Shown in pieces: positions 10,561 to 22,800 of a DNA stretch of 64,000 bases. The translations under genes were made by a program, and so were the position numbers. Each line of letters begins with the position of its first letter. Position 1 is the stretch's first letter. A model generated the notes under the pieces. That model saw nothing but the letters and a program-made list of their open reading frames with translations, had not been told where the DNA came from and made no database searches. The stretch comes from Triplophysa rosa (lineage: Eukaryota > Chordata > Actinopteri > Cypriniformes > Nemacheilidae), in assembly GCF_024868665.1 (NCBI RefSeq), contig NC_079891.1:32091592-32155591 (forward strand). Reading direction: 5' to 3'.

Positions 10561-11250
10561 TTCACAGAATGTAGAAAAGGATCATTTTACCTAAATACAT
10601 AGTAACTTCAGAAAAACTGAAAATAAATGTGAAATGGTCTCTTAATTTTGGATCTGTATGTCCTTGCCACCACCATTTTCTTTTGCAAATCCGGCATCAC
10701 TTCAAGGTACTGGTTAAAGCTCTAGAATCATTTTTGCAACTGAAATGTAGGTCTTAACACACAGGCATACTGTATAATAATAAAGGAAAAAGCTTGTGAT
10801 GTGAGCTAAGAATATTGTTTTCATCCTACAAACATGTATTGAAGCTTTAGTAATGATTTTGTACAGATGTTGTGTAGTTGGAGAGCTTGGAGGAGAAATG
10901 GAGGCGTAAAAGCGCAGGAGATGATCATCACGAACAATGGTGGACCAGTGGAATAATTACATTGTAGTCAATGGACTAGTTTTATTTACTGTGTGGCTTT
11001 ATGTTCTTAATGCATATTAAAATGAAACCCATATTCCATGTGAATATTTTGACTGATTTTAGCGTTTTTGTTCTTTTATGTTAGCTTTTATTTTAATACA
11101 ACCTGCAGGGTCATGGAAAGCAGATATTCTGTGAACTTTGTAATATGCATTTTGCATTGATACAAAAACACATTTCAACATGAATCATGGTAATATCCCT
11201 TATGTGCTTTCAAACAGCAACCAGATCATCATTTTGATGAAACTGCATTT

Positions 11251-11515
11251 GGACTCAACAGAGATATTTTGAAGAATGCTTGTAACCAAACAGTTTTTTG
11301 CCACCATTGGACTAGCATGTAGGAAAAATGACAGTTTAAACAACAGTTTGCTTTACTACATTCTTCAAAATATCGAAACAAATAAATTTATAAAGCAATT
11401 TTTCAAACTTTCTCTATGTTCATCAGAACAAAGACATTTATACAGATTGGGAACAACTCGAGGGTGAGGAAATGAAGATGGAATTTTCATTTTTGGTCGA
11501 AACGTTCCTTGAAGC
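11251..11515. mobile_element. MITE family A copy (decayed)
   Basis: Contains gaagaatgcttgtaaccaaa, tacattcttcaaaatatc and cagattgggaacaactcgag, all seen in other copies. It lies in the gak/top3b tail-to-tail interval. Confidence 0.55.
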
Positions 11516-13242
11516 GTTTCAACTCCAAACGCTGTTCTCCATAAAACCAAAATATTTTTCACTACATTTTTTATTATTTCGATAGTTGGGTCTTAGCTTT
11601 ACTTGTGGATTTGAAATCTTTCTCCACCTGCCAGACAGCAGCAGAAATGATTCGTTCAGTCCTGTTGTAGTTCCTGACAGATCGTTGTAAATCTGTCTGT
11701 TTAATTCATACAGCACAGGTGAATCATTTCTAGTGAATCATTTCACAGCCCAGCGGGATCCCCACTTTGAGAACTTGCACTAGTGATAACTACCTTGAAC
11801 CTCATTGTGTAGGATGTAAATAAACCTTGCAAACATTCTGCTTTGCACTCCGTGACGGACGACTCAAAAACCAGTAATAAAGGGGAAGATTTTATCCAGC
11901 AGACTTCAAGCCAAACTGTATCATCTCCTTTACTGTACGCATCCGGTACAACATATATACAATGATCACAGATATACAGCAGGATCCAGACACACCTGGC
12001 CTGTTAGAGAACCCCAAATCAGCATTTCTTCTCAAGACTTTGATTTTTCATAACAAAAAATATTGCTATAGGCCGCTAAAAATAACGCCAAACCCTCCCT
12101 TTCCTTAAAGTGTATTTGAATGAATCTGAAATTGGTCTGATGTCCTGAGGGAATGATGCAAAGCTGCGACATTACAGAAACATGAAATTAAAAATTGTGT
12201 TTGCTTGTTAACATCCAACAACAGGATAGCAGTTGTAAGAAAATAAACAGAAACATAGTATACATTCCATTCTGCCAGCAATAATCTTTAAAAGCACATT
12301 CACGTTAGTAGATGCTTTGGAATGACTTTAGTTTCGGTAAACGCAAACGTTTGTTCCGTTGTATACATTACATTCGCCATCTCAGTCCTTTGAATTAGTC
12401 ACCGTGTACTTGTCTACCTGTCAAAACAATAAATAAAGACATTTCTGATTGGTCCTTGAGATAAAAATAAAAGCAAAGCGACACATTATGAATTCCCGAA
12501 TTGTGTGATGTCACTTGATACGTTGAGTGTTACTTCAAATGAGGCGTCCGCTGGAAATCATCTTTGGACTGTAGAAAATGAGCCCTCGAGCCAGACAAAC
12601 ACACAAACACACCTCACGGCGAGGAGAATTAACACTTATGAGAAACATGATAAGACAAAGAAAGTGATGAAAAACAGAAACTTCATATACTGGAGTGCAG
12701 AAGTCCAAACGTCTGACTTCCCAGAACACTGTGTCCACCCTCAAACACGCACACACACAGAGCTAATTGATTATTTACATCATAATTGACAAACCACACA
12801 GATTCAAAAACACGTGAAAGAAAAGTGATGCATAGCATGACGTAAAACCAATCGGCAACCATCATTCGTTTCTTGTTTTCGGTTTCCGAACTCTTCTGAA
12901 GTGCACTGCCGTCTCAAATGTGTGTGTGCGTTTGTGGTTTTATTGATCTACAAATGCCACAGGTGATAGCACGGTGCTCCTTTAAAAAAAAGGAAGAGAA
13001 ATCCAACGCTGCGGGTTTCAGTCCTCCGTTAAAGCACGTCATTGTGTAACAGTTTGTCAAGATATTCGTCCATTCCACAAACAGAGGTCTGTTTTCCTCC
13101 CTTGATTAGTTGAACTTTCTCTCTCACGTGTCTGCGGTCGGTGGCAGCGTGTCTGTATATGTAGAGAGAGAGCGAGAGAGCGCTGTGCCTCAGCCTGCCT
13201 GTAGGGGGCACACAGCATCCGACAGACCCTCACTGACCACGC

Positions 13243-13894
13243 TCAGAAAAGCGCTTTGGATCCTTGGTTCTCAAACTCTGACCACGCGTCGTTGAGCTCC
13301 ATAAAGATCATTTTAGCGTACTGCTCGTACGGCTTACCTGTAGCCTAGAAAAGGTGAGAAAAGCAGCTGTTTGTTATCAAAAAGTCAAGGCAAGTCATAA
13401 ATGTTGTCATAGAGGCCGGTGTAAAGCATTTTTTGTGTTGTTTTTATCACATACCTTGTCCGGATGAACAATAAGCACAGCTTTCCTGTAGACCTTCTTC
13501 ACCTGGTCAGGTGTGACCAGATCAGCCATGTTGACTGGTTTCCAGCGCGTCTCTCCCTCCCACAAAACCGTGTGCAGCGTGGAGAGCAACGCTCTTATGT
13601 TCCGCTCCTTTCCTTCAATCCAATCTAAGATCTAACACAAAAACATCCATCATCATCAGGGTCGCAGGACATTCTCCAGTGCTTCTTGAGAAATTCGACA
13701 CGATCTTAAAATCTAGTGAGCTTCGAGACTGGGGTGCTGTCGTACCTGAAGTTTGAGAGGGTCCATGTCTCTGGACATCTCTTGTTTTCTCATCTCGGCG
13801 ATGGTCCTGGGTCCCCTCCTATCAGGTTTGGAGCCGAAACCTTGTGTAGACAGAAGATCCTCAAAGTCATCCTCTTTCACCTTGGGCTTTGGAC
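13243..13894 (-). CDS. gak: gak C-terminal J domain, exons 26-28
   Basis: These exons encode the auxilin-type J domain that stimulates HSC70 ATPase for clathrin uncoating. Exon 26 has [12 protein letters not shown] and IAEMRKQEM. Exon 27 starts [15 protein letters not shown] and ends VLIVHPDK, so the obligatory HPD tripeptide is residues 1252-1254. Exon 28 gives [20 protein letters not shown] and ends KALF before TGA at 13245-13243. The match to the human C-terminus is close. The last intron (13345-13454) is only 110 bp. Confidence 0.96.
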
Positions 13895-16800
13895 CTAAAT
13901 GAGACGAAGAACAAGGTACATTTAGATTTGCACACACGCCTGTCGTTCATGTCTGTAGCATAATATTGGAGATTCTGGGATTTAAAACGAAATACTTCTC
14001 TCATAACAGTAATATTAATGTTTGCCTTTGCAAATGAGTAAAAACACTAAATAGAGGGTATGCACGTGATGTCACTTTACCACGTGAAACACGCCAAAAC
14101 ACGCTCCCTTGAGTGGCAAAACACTAAGCAAAATGGCTGCTTGCAATATCAGGAAACGCAATTCCGCGCAACACATCAGTGTCCAAGGACACCTGGTTCC
14201 TTTGCAAGTCGTAAGGATCACAGTTTTAATTTCAGCAAATAATTGCGTGTTTTAGCACTCAAGGGGGCGTGTCCTGGCACTCGAGGGGGCGTGTCCCGGC
14301 ATGTTCACGTGGGAAAGTGACGTCGATGCATACCCTCGATAGAACATAACACTATGCACACTAGAGATTCACACTAGATTCTTACCAAATCCCAGCCCTC
14401 TGATTCCCCTGTCTTCTCGTCCACCAATCACACTGAAGCTGGGGTTGTAGTTGGGTTTGGCTGGTTGGCTGGCAGGTCTGGCGGGTTGGGCTTGTGGTTT
14501 GGAAGCCGAGTTCGGAGGCATCCACGGTTTGCTGGGGCCGGAGGAGGGCCGAGGGTTCTGTTGCCACTGTTGACTCGTGTTCTTAGAGCCGCCAGCAGAG
14601 GGCGCCGTTTTAAAACCCGAGCCAGATAATCCAGCACTGGATGAGCCTAAACACAAACCCAGCTTGTTGACTGACAAGGTCGAGTGGATATATTTTAGAT
14701 GACTGACATGACGGAATGCTGGGTAAGGAGTCGACGGAGTCAAAAACTCACCGGGCCGTGTTGAACCCAGGCTGGCGAGGTCAGCGAAAGGGTCAAAGCT
14801 TTGAGATTTGGCCTTGGAGAAAGACGACACTCCGGAGGCTAAACAAAAAAGCAAACAGTTAGGGGATGGAAAAAGTGTCGAAATTTCGTCGAATTTTTTT
14901 TCGAAAGACGCCACTTGATAATTTGTCATCAAATGCAATGTGACGTGATTAGATGTAGGGGTCTGATGAGTAAATGATCTGTTGGACTTGATTGATGAAG
15001 TTAGAAAGAAAGACTTGATGTAACAAATGAAAGATCTGTGATTGGTTAATTAATTACCACTGGTGGCAGGCTTGCTGGCAGTATTGGTCATGTTACTGGT
15101 GGTACTGGTTCCTCCTGTTGTCCAGTTGTCCCAGCCACCCAACAGATCAGGCTGACTCGCTGATGACGTCATCTTGGGTGTCTCATCCCCCAACTGATCT
15201 GTCATTTCAAAAATCTCACATTTAGTTGGAAACATTGGACGCAATGAATGACACGGATGTTTTACGCATATTGTTAACAATATGAATTCTGACAGCATTT
15301 TTTACCATGTCATCAACGAACAACAAACTTTGCTTTGTGGTTGAATAAATACTGTCCTATTCTGTTCAGACACAAAAGCAGAACTCACTAAGGTTAAAGA
15401 GGCTGGAGTTGGATCCGGGGGGCGGAGCTGTGAGCCCACCGCTGCCGCTCTCTGACGCCAGGAGATCACCAAACAGATCAGACCCTGAAGATCCTGATCC
15501 CACACCAAATGGGTCAAAGAAGTCTGAGAAAAAAACAAAATGATTGTAAGACAAAAATACAAAACATAAAAATACATAATAATTGTTTAAATAAATCCTA
15601 TTTTAAGAGGCATTCAACTCTTTTTATTTCATATACATTGTATTGCTTTCAAAAGAATTACTTGTGCATAGGTTTACGACATCATTTTCAATATTCACGT
15701 TAGATTTTTCGTCAATTCATTTTACCAATACAGTTTTTTACAACAGCAATAGTCCTGCAGATGTAACCTGGGGTTGCTCAAACAGGCACAATGGAGATCT
15801 GGGGTTGAAACCGCTCTTACCTTTTGTTGCTGCCGGTGCTGGTTGACTGTGTGTGTTGGTGAAGAACAAATCTTCCGCTGAACTTTGGCCTATCAGATCT
15901 TCAGTGTCCGCAGAAGGTGTAGTGTCGGGTTGTTGGGTGAACAGGTCGTTCAGGAGATTGCTGTTACTGGCTGAACTTTTCATTCCCGTCTCAGCAGGGT
16001 GAGCTGCACTGGCCGGAGGGCAGGGGTCAGAGTTCAGGCCGAGCAGATCCTCTGTGTCCGGCTGAGGGTCAGGTGGTGTGCTGGTGAAGTCCGCCTCGAA
16101 AAGCGGTTCGCTGGTGTCACGTGATAGAGTCCCGTCAGGAGGGGCAGAGTAAGACACCGACTCCTCCTCTGAGCCTCCGCCGCTCAAATCATCCTGGTCA
16201 TCCAATTGGCTGTCAGAGCAGCCGTACTGCCTACCGCCATCTGAAAAGACACATCAAAAACAGAACACTTAAACGGTGTGCATAAAAGTTGTGTTGGCTT
16301 GACCAGTGCACACTAATGCCATCAGTTATATGTGGGGTGATTGAGAAAATGTGCCACCTAAAAATATATTTAGCTATAAAGTTTTGTTTACCTTCCCAGT
16401 CCAGTGTTTGGAAGAAGTTGTTGGCGTTGGTGTCGATGCTTTGAGGGGACGGTGAGTCTGGTTCTGTTTGTGGATCCTCAGGTGAGGACTCTGGTTTTGA
16501 GGGTTCTGAGGCGTAACAGGCTGTAGAACCGGGCTGCCGGGGAAGCTCTGGTTTACCTGAACAGACAGAAAAATATTGAACTTAAAATTTTATTTATTTT
16601 CTTTTATATTTGATCTTATTTGATCATATTTTTAAATCTTACTTTATCTTGTATTTTATTGTATTTTTATCTTTTAGATTTCTTTTTATTTTTTACGTTT
16701 TTCATTTTATAGAATATTTTATTTATTTTATCGTTTTTTTATCTTATATTTTATTTTACATTTGTAATTTTATTTTATTGTATTTTTTATCATAATTCTT

Positions 16801-19800
16801 TGTCTTATATTTTTATATTTTATTTAACTTTATTTTATATCTTATATTTTAACGGATTTTGAAATATCTTTTTTATCTTAACAGATTTTTATCATATTTT
16901 TATCTTCTTTTATAATATATTTTTATCTTTTAGAATTTTTTTTATTTTGTCATTTACATTTTTATTGTATCGTATTTTATATCTTACGTTATCTTATACT
17001 TTATTGTATTTTTTTCTTTCAAATTTTTGATTTTATGTCATGTTTAATTTTTGATTTTACATTTTTTATTTCATTTTATTTTTAACAATTATTTCTATCT
17101 TACTTTATCTTATATTTTATCGTATTACAATTTTCATTTTATTATATTTTAATCATTATTTTACCATATTTTATGTTATTGACCAAACATTCAAGAGTGC
17201 CACAGATAAAGCCCCTCAACACATTTCCTTACAGTCAATGTTGAAAGTCATAAAAAGAAGTAATGAAAATAAAAACATCGTTAAATAAAATATGTTCCTT
17301 GTAAACCAAGAACTCACCAAACTTTGTCAGGATCTCCTGCTGTTCATCTCGGCTGGAGAAAAGGATTTTTGGATTGAGGCCTTTCGTGGCAAAGTTTTCC
17401 CAGGGCGGGGTCTTGTTGCTAGGGAGATCCTGAGGCTCCACCTCTACATTTACATGTACCTGGAAGAGGTCGGGATATTTCTCCTGGATGTCACACGCGT
17501 CAAGATCGTACCTGCACACACAATTTCAACAAACACTTTGAATAAAGACCATCATATGACTAATAATTATATTATCCTGCGAGCCTGTGATACTGACTTT
17601 GCAAATTTGACGGTGGAGGCGTTTCTGGGCACAAACCCTGAATGAAACTGAATCTGAAACATCTTCATAGAGGCCATCTGCAAAACATGATTCACAATAA
17701 CTAGAGTGATTTAACAAAACCTGCAAAAGCAAATTACAATATAAAACATACAGTACCTACAGTATAACACAAGTTTACAATCAGGATTTAGAACGTTTGC
17801 TCTTACTTTGGCCTGCAAGCGTCCTCCTAGCGTAGCGCGGGCGTGATAAATGACTATAAGAACATCTCCCTGCACGGTTACGTTTAGAGGAATCTCCGCT
17901 TGGCCGTCTTCCATCCTAAAATCACTGCAGAGATACAGTACAAAAGGCAAAATCAGCATAAATTACATTTACATTCATTCATTCGGCAGACGCTTTTATC
18001 CAAAGCCATTTATCCACATTTATACATGTAACAGCTTCTTCATAGGGTGGAAAAACGTACTTCATTCTGTCATACTCTTGTGATGTGGTGGTGACGCGCT
18101 CATCGCCGACATAGACCTCGCAGAATGGCCGGCATCCGTTGCGCTGTTTATTAAAGAGCGGTACGGGTGTCATGGCGACAGAGCGGATGGTGATTGGCGT
18201 GGTGTGGGGGATTATGGGCTCTTCTGCCATCATATCACACATGTATTCAATATACCTGCGAGCCCAGAGAAAAAAATCGAATAACTGATTTATCAAAGAT
18301 TATTTATTTGTATTGCAATTTATTATTACAGCCCTAGTTTGTACTTTACTAAGATGTCCATCAAACAGATGTTTTAAAGTAAAGTAAAAGCTCAATGATT
18401 CGAGATGTATTTCTGTCTGTACTTCTCAGAATATACTTAAAATTATACTCGAGCACACTTGACTTTAAGTACTCTTGACAGAAAAGTCAAAGTATATTTG
18501 GCCTACATTTGTGATCGACTCGCTGAAAAGAACAATGAACTAAGTATGCTTGACATAGTTGTGATTACCCTTTTAATAAATTAGCCTATCATTACTTTTT
18601 TACTCACATAGTTTTACATACTACCTTATACACAAACATATATGTTCAGCTTTATATAGTGACTAAACTTGATCTACTTTTTACACGGTGATAATAGCAA
18701 TTTACTTCAAATCTACTTGAAGTATATTTAAGTATACTTCAAGCACAAACAAATAATACCTGAACAGGAACATATACTTAAAGTGCAAACATAATACACG
18801 CATAGTAAACTAAGTATTATGTAAAGTTTACTTAAAGAAAACTTACTAAATAAATAAAAACTACTACACTAGCGATTTACTGAAAGAATACTTCAAAGTG
18901 TACTTTTATAAACAAAAAAAATGTGCTGCAGAACATGTTCGCTTACCTAGTTTAACCATATTAGTTCACTTGAAGTGTAGTGGCAATATAAAAAAGCAGT
19001 TGTAAACTAGTTGTGTACTTCAAGTTTACTACTGTCACACTTAAAAGTATACTTTACTGTGTTCACACCAAACGCTCTTTATTACTCGCAGGAAAAGTTC
19101 GTTATTTTCGCGTGAGTGACGCGAAAACTCTTCGCACAAATTCATAGCTCGAGTTGAAAATTTTCAACTTGCGCGAAAGAACGCCTCAAACGCGCCGCCC
19201 GATTCGCATCATTCGCACAGCCTGCCACGAGTTCGCGTCTATGCGCGTCTTTGCATTGATTTTGTATGTAATTTACTCGTGCCAAACGCTTAATTCACGT
19301 TTGGTGAGAACACAGCATAACTTTTATAAACTAGAAAGTAGGCCAATTTAGTCACAAGTAGTACTAAAATAGAACACTTGCAACTATATTACTAGTACAC
19401 TGGTATTAGTATGCAAAAATATATTGTATAGTATTGGAAATAGATATAAAGGATCATTAAAATATACTTGAACTTTATTTTAGTACATCCTAGCAACTCC
19501 CTAGCAACCAGAAGGCTTTAGCAATGCCCTGGAAACCACCCTGAACATCATGTTCTCCTGCACATGTAAAAATCTATTTTCTTCTCTGTACTTCTTGTTA
19601 ACAACCCAAATCTACAGATCTTCACTTCTGCTGAATGTTCTCTTTCAGACGGGTCACTTCCTCTCCCGCTGGCTGTCAGAGTCGTATTATCAGCTCCAGA
19701 AACCACTCAAGTCACACTTGGTTAGAACCAGAAGATTCACAGGAGCCTGTTGAGTTCGGCAGAAGCTCACGATGAGCCGAACGACCGGTGAGGTTACAGC

Positions 19801-22800
19801 TGTGGTAGGAAGTGACATCGGCAGCTTCCTCCAGAACACCTGCGGCTCATGCTAATGCAGCTGGCCTGCTGTTTTTATTCACTGCGTGTCTATTTCTGCT
19901 CTAGTTGGTTCAAGTGCGTGTCAATGTCAAGGAGCTGATGCTTCTTTGTTTAAGACTAAAAGTGAACGAGGAACACTGACAGGAAGTTGTTACCGTTTGT
20001 GTGAAGGTGAGATACCCGGTGGGCATCGCTTCATGCTGAACATGTAAACTGCAGCCTCAGGCGTGGAGAACAAGCGACAGAAGCAAAGGAACGAACAAAC
20101 CACGACAGCCGAGGCGGCCCGCCCATCCTATGTCCGAAACACACACAGGAAAGTTATGAAGATGATTGGCAATGTAAACATTGATATCAAAAGATTAACA
20201 CTGTTATTTTGAGTCAGTATGTATGAACTTTCAACTAAAAATGGTTTTTATCTTACTAACCCTCTGTTTATGTGCTTACCAAGCAATGCACGATGCAGAT
20301 GTTCCTCTGGTCCTGTTTGAGCCACTGGTGCATGTTCTTACATATACTGTATAAGTTCTTAAGAGTAGGAGCGCGTCTGGGCTGCCAACCACAATCAGAT
20401 ACCTAAACATACATACACAAAAATATAAAATCATGAAATAATGAATTTATGAAACGCGCTCTGTAGAGCAGTTTGTCCGTTTAGGGCTACTGTAGAAACA
20501 ACATGGCGAATTCCATGCAAGGGGACCCGCGGTGTATGTAAATAGAAATATCTCATTCTAAGGTAATAAAAACATAACGCTTCATTATGTAAGGTCTTTA
20601 TACACCTCTGAAGACATAGTTATTATATTGCATTTCTGTCAATCTTCAAAAAAAATCACACATTGGACCTTTAAATGTAGAATGATTGATAAAACTTAAA
20701 CCTCCTGGTTATTATTGACATGTCAGGCCTCGAGTCGTAATCTTTATGAACAGTCATTACATTACTTTGACATTTTGAACAGAATGCACATCTATCACTA
20801 GCAGCTTCCTTTCCCTATGTTTCTAATCAAACATATTCAAATCCATACTGATGTCAATACATTTCCATTTCTCCATTTGGCAGTTATCTGGATGTGATGA
20901 AGCACAAAACATCCTCTCTTACCCTGTTGTGAAAGCGAGCGGGTCTATAGGAGCGTTTGGATAGGTTATAAACGGCGTAATGACCCGCGTGACGGGAGTC
21001 CAGGAACAAACGCACGTCCTCGATGTTATTCTTGATGGCAGATTCCACACCTTCGGCTGGGAAAGACATGACTGCCAACACAACCAGGAAAACACATTCA
21101 GGTCAAATGACAAAATTCTGAATGTATTTGAAATCTGTGTCCCACACGCGTGTTAAGAACTCCTACCTGCTACTCTGGAGGTGATGTAGGACAGGTCGAG
21201 ATCTCCTTTAGCATAACTGAAACAGGATGAGGATTATTATTAAAACAATGAACCATTTACAGACATTTCGATTAACACACAGCAATCACACAGATGGATT
21301 TAGTAGGTAAGCTATTTAGCGATAACATCTAAATCGAATTTTACTCTATGAGGGAGGGTGAATTTGTGGCTATGGACACACAGCATGAAAAAGCCATGGG
21401 GTGGGAGCTCACACAACCTCTCTGAAACACACACGTGTGTAATGCAAACACACACAGACACACACGGGTTCTGTCCTGTAGTTACCTGGAGCTGGAGGGG
21501 GTTGGTGAATTGGGACCAAAAGATGTGATTCGGGAAGAGAATGAACAAATAACACAATGAACAAAAACAGAAAATGGGCCAACTGAATAAACTGGACAGA
21601 TATGTGGGGATGTGAGGGGAATAATTATCAAACATGATTATAAAACACAAACAGATTATGGCAGGGCATGTGGAGGGAAATGTCAGATCTTGTACGGCAG
21701 CGTGTCTCAAACAGAACCCTAAATGAGTTTACAATGACATTACCAGTCCAGTCACTACAATTATTCATCTTCTCATCAACTACTACAGTCAAAACTGATA
21801 GATTTACTTTGATAACAAATGTCAATGGCCATATAGTGCTTGATGCATGAGCAAACATTACATTCTAAAGGAAGAACACATGCTTGTATCTTTCATCAAC
21901 ATGTTTTGTTGCACCTGAAAATATGTCGCACTCCATAAGTATGATGGGTTGCCAGATATGGCTGCAAAATATTGCACATTTGCATATCAAAATACAGTAG
22001 TTTGCAATAACTGAATGATGATCATGAAAAAATACAATGGTAGTCAAAAGTGCCGCAGAACTGTTTGCTGTCCTACATTCTTCAAAATTTCTTCTTTTGT
22101 GTTCAACAGAACAATAATTTTTCCTACTATGGGAGTCAATGGGGGGCAAGACCTGTTTGGTTACAAGCATTCTTCCAAATATCTTTCTCTGTGTTCATCA
22201 GAACAAAGAAATTGATACAGATTTGGAACAACTCGAAGGTGAGTAAATGATGACAGAATTTGTATTTTTGGGTGAAGTATCCCTTTAAAATAAGTTTAAG
22301 GTCATCAGATAGCAGAGAGACTGACACACGAGTGCATGCGTGTGCATCAACTAGTAAGATGATCTTAATTTGCATAATTTTGCACAGTTTTTTACATTAA
22401 ATTTTACTTAAAAAAGTAAGAAAATGTACACACAAAAAATCCTACTAGTTGTTTTTCAGTGTGGAAGATGATCAACAATCGTAACGTAAACATGTATGCT
22501 GGTTATACAGCTGCCCCAAATTTTGGAGTAGTCTCTTTATTTTAAGTTTGTAAATATATTTTAATAGAGTTGAATAAAATAAATGGAGTTTAGTTAATGA
22601 AGTATTACTGTATAACAGACAGTATGACAGCAAATTGTTATATATTATTATTATTATAATATTATTATGATGACCCACATCATGTTGAATAAACAGCTTT
22701 TTTGCCACTGGTTACGACACAAGTGCCCAGTTTTATGATTTCAAACATATTTAGATCACATGCTCTGATTTCACACGCAGCGGTGGGCGACAGCAATCAG

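Larger units (their letters stand above)
10101..13242 (-). other. Tail-to-tail top3b/gak interval and gak 3' UTR
   Basis: No coding exon was recognised between the top3b poly(A) site and the gak stop. The right part is gak 3' UTR. Minus-strand AATAAA candidates are at 12944-12939 and 11092-11087, and I cannot decide between them. The interval also holds a dispersed repeat (about 10255-10560, similar to 43495-43945) and a MITE copy (about 11251-11515). Short ORFs here show no codon bias or known motif. Confidence 0.5.

Noticed and set aside
16610..16795. Phe/Ile/Leu-rich ORF resembling a membrane protein
   Set aside because: Translation of the T-rich simple repeat.
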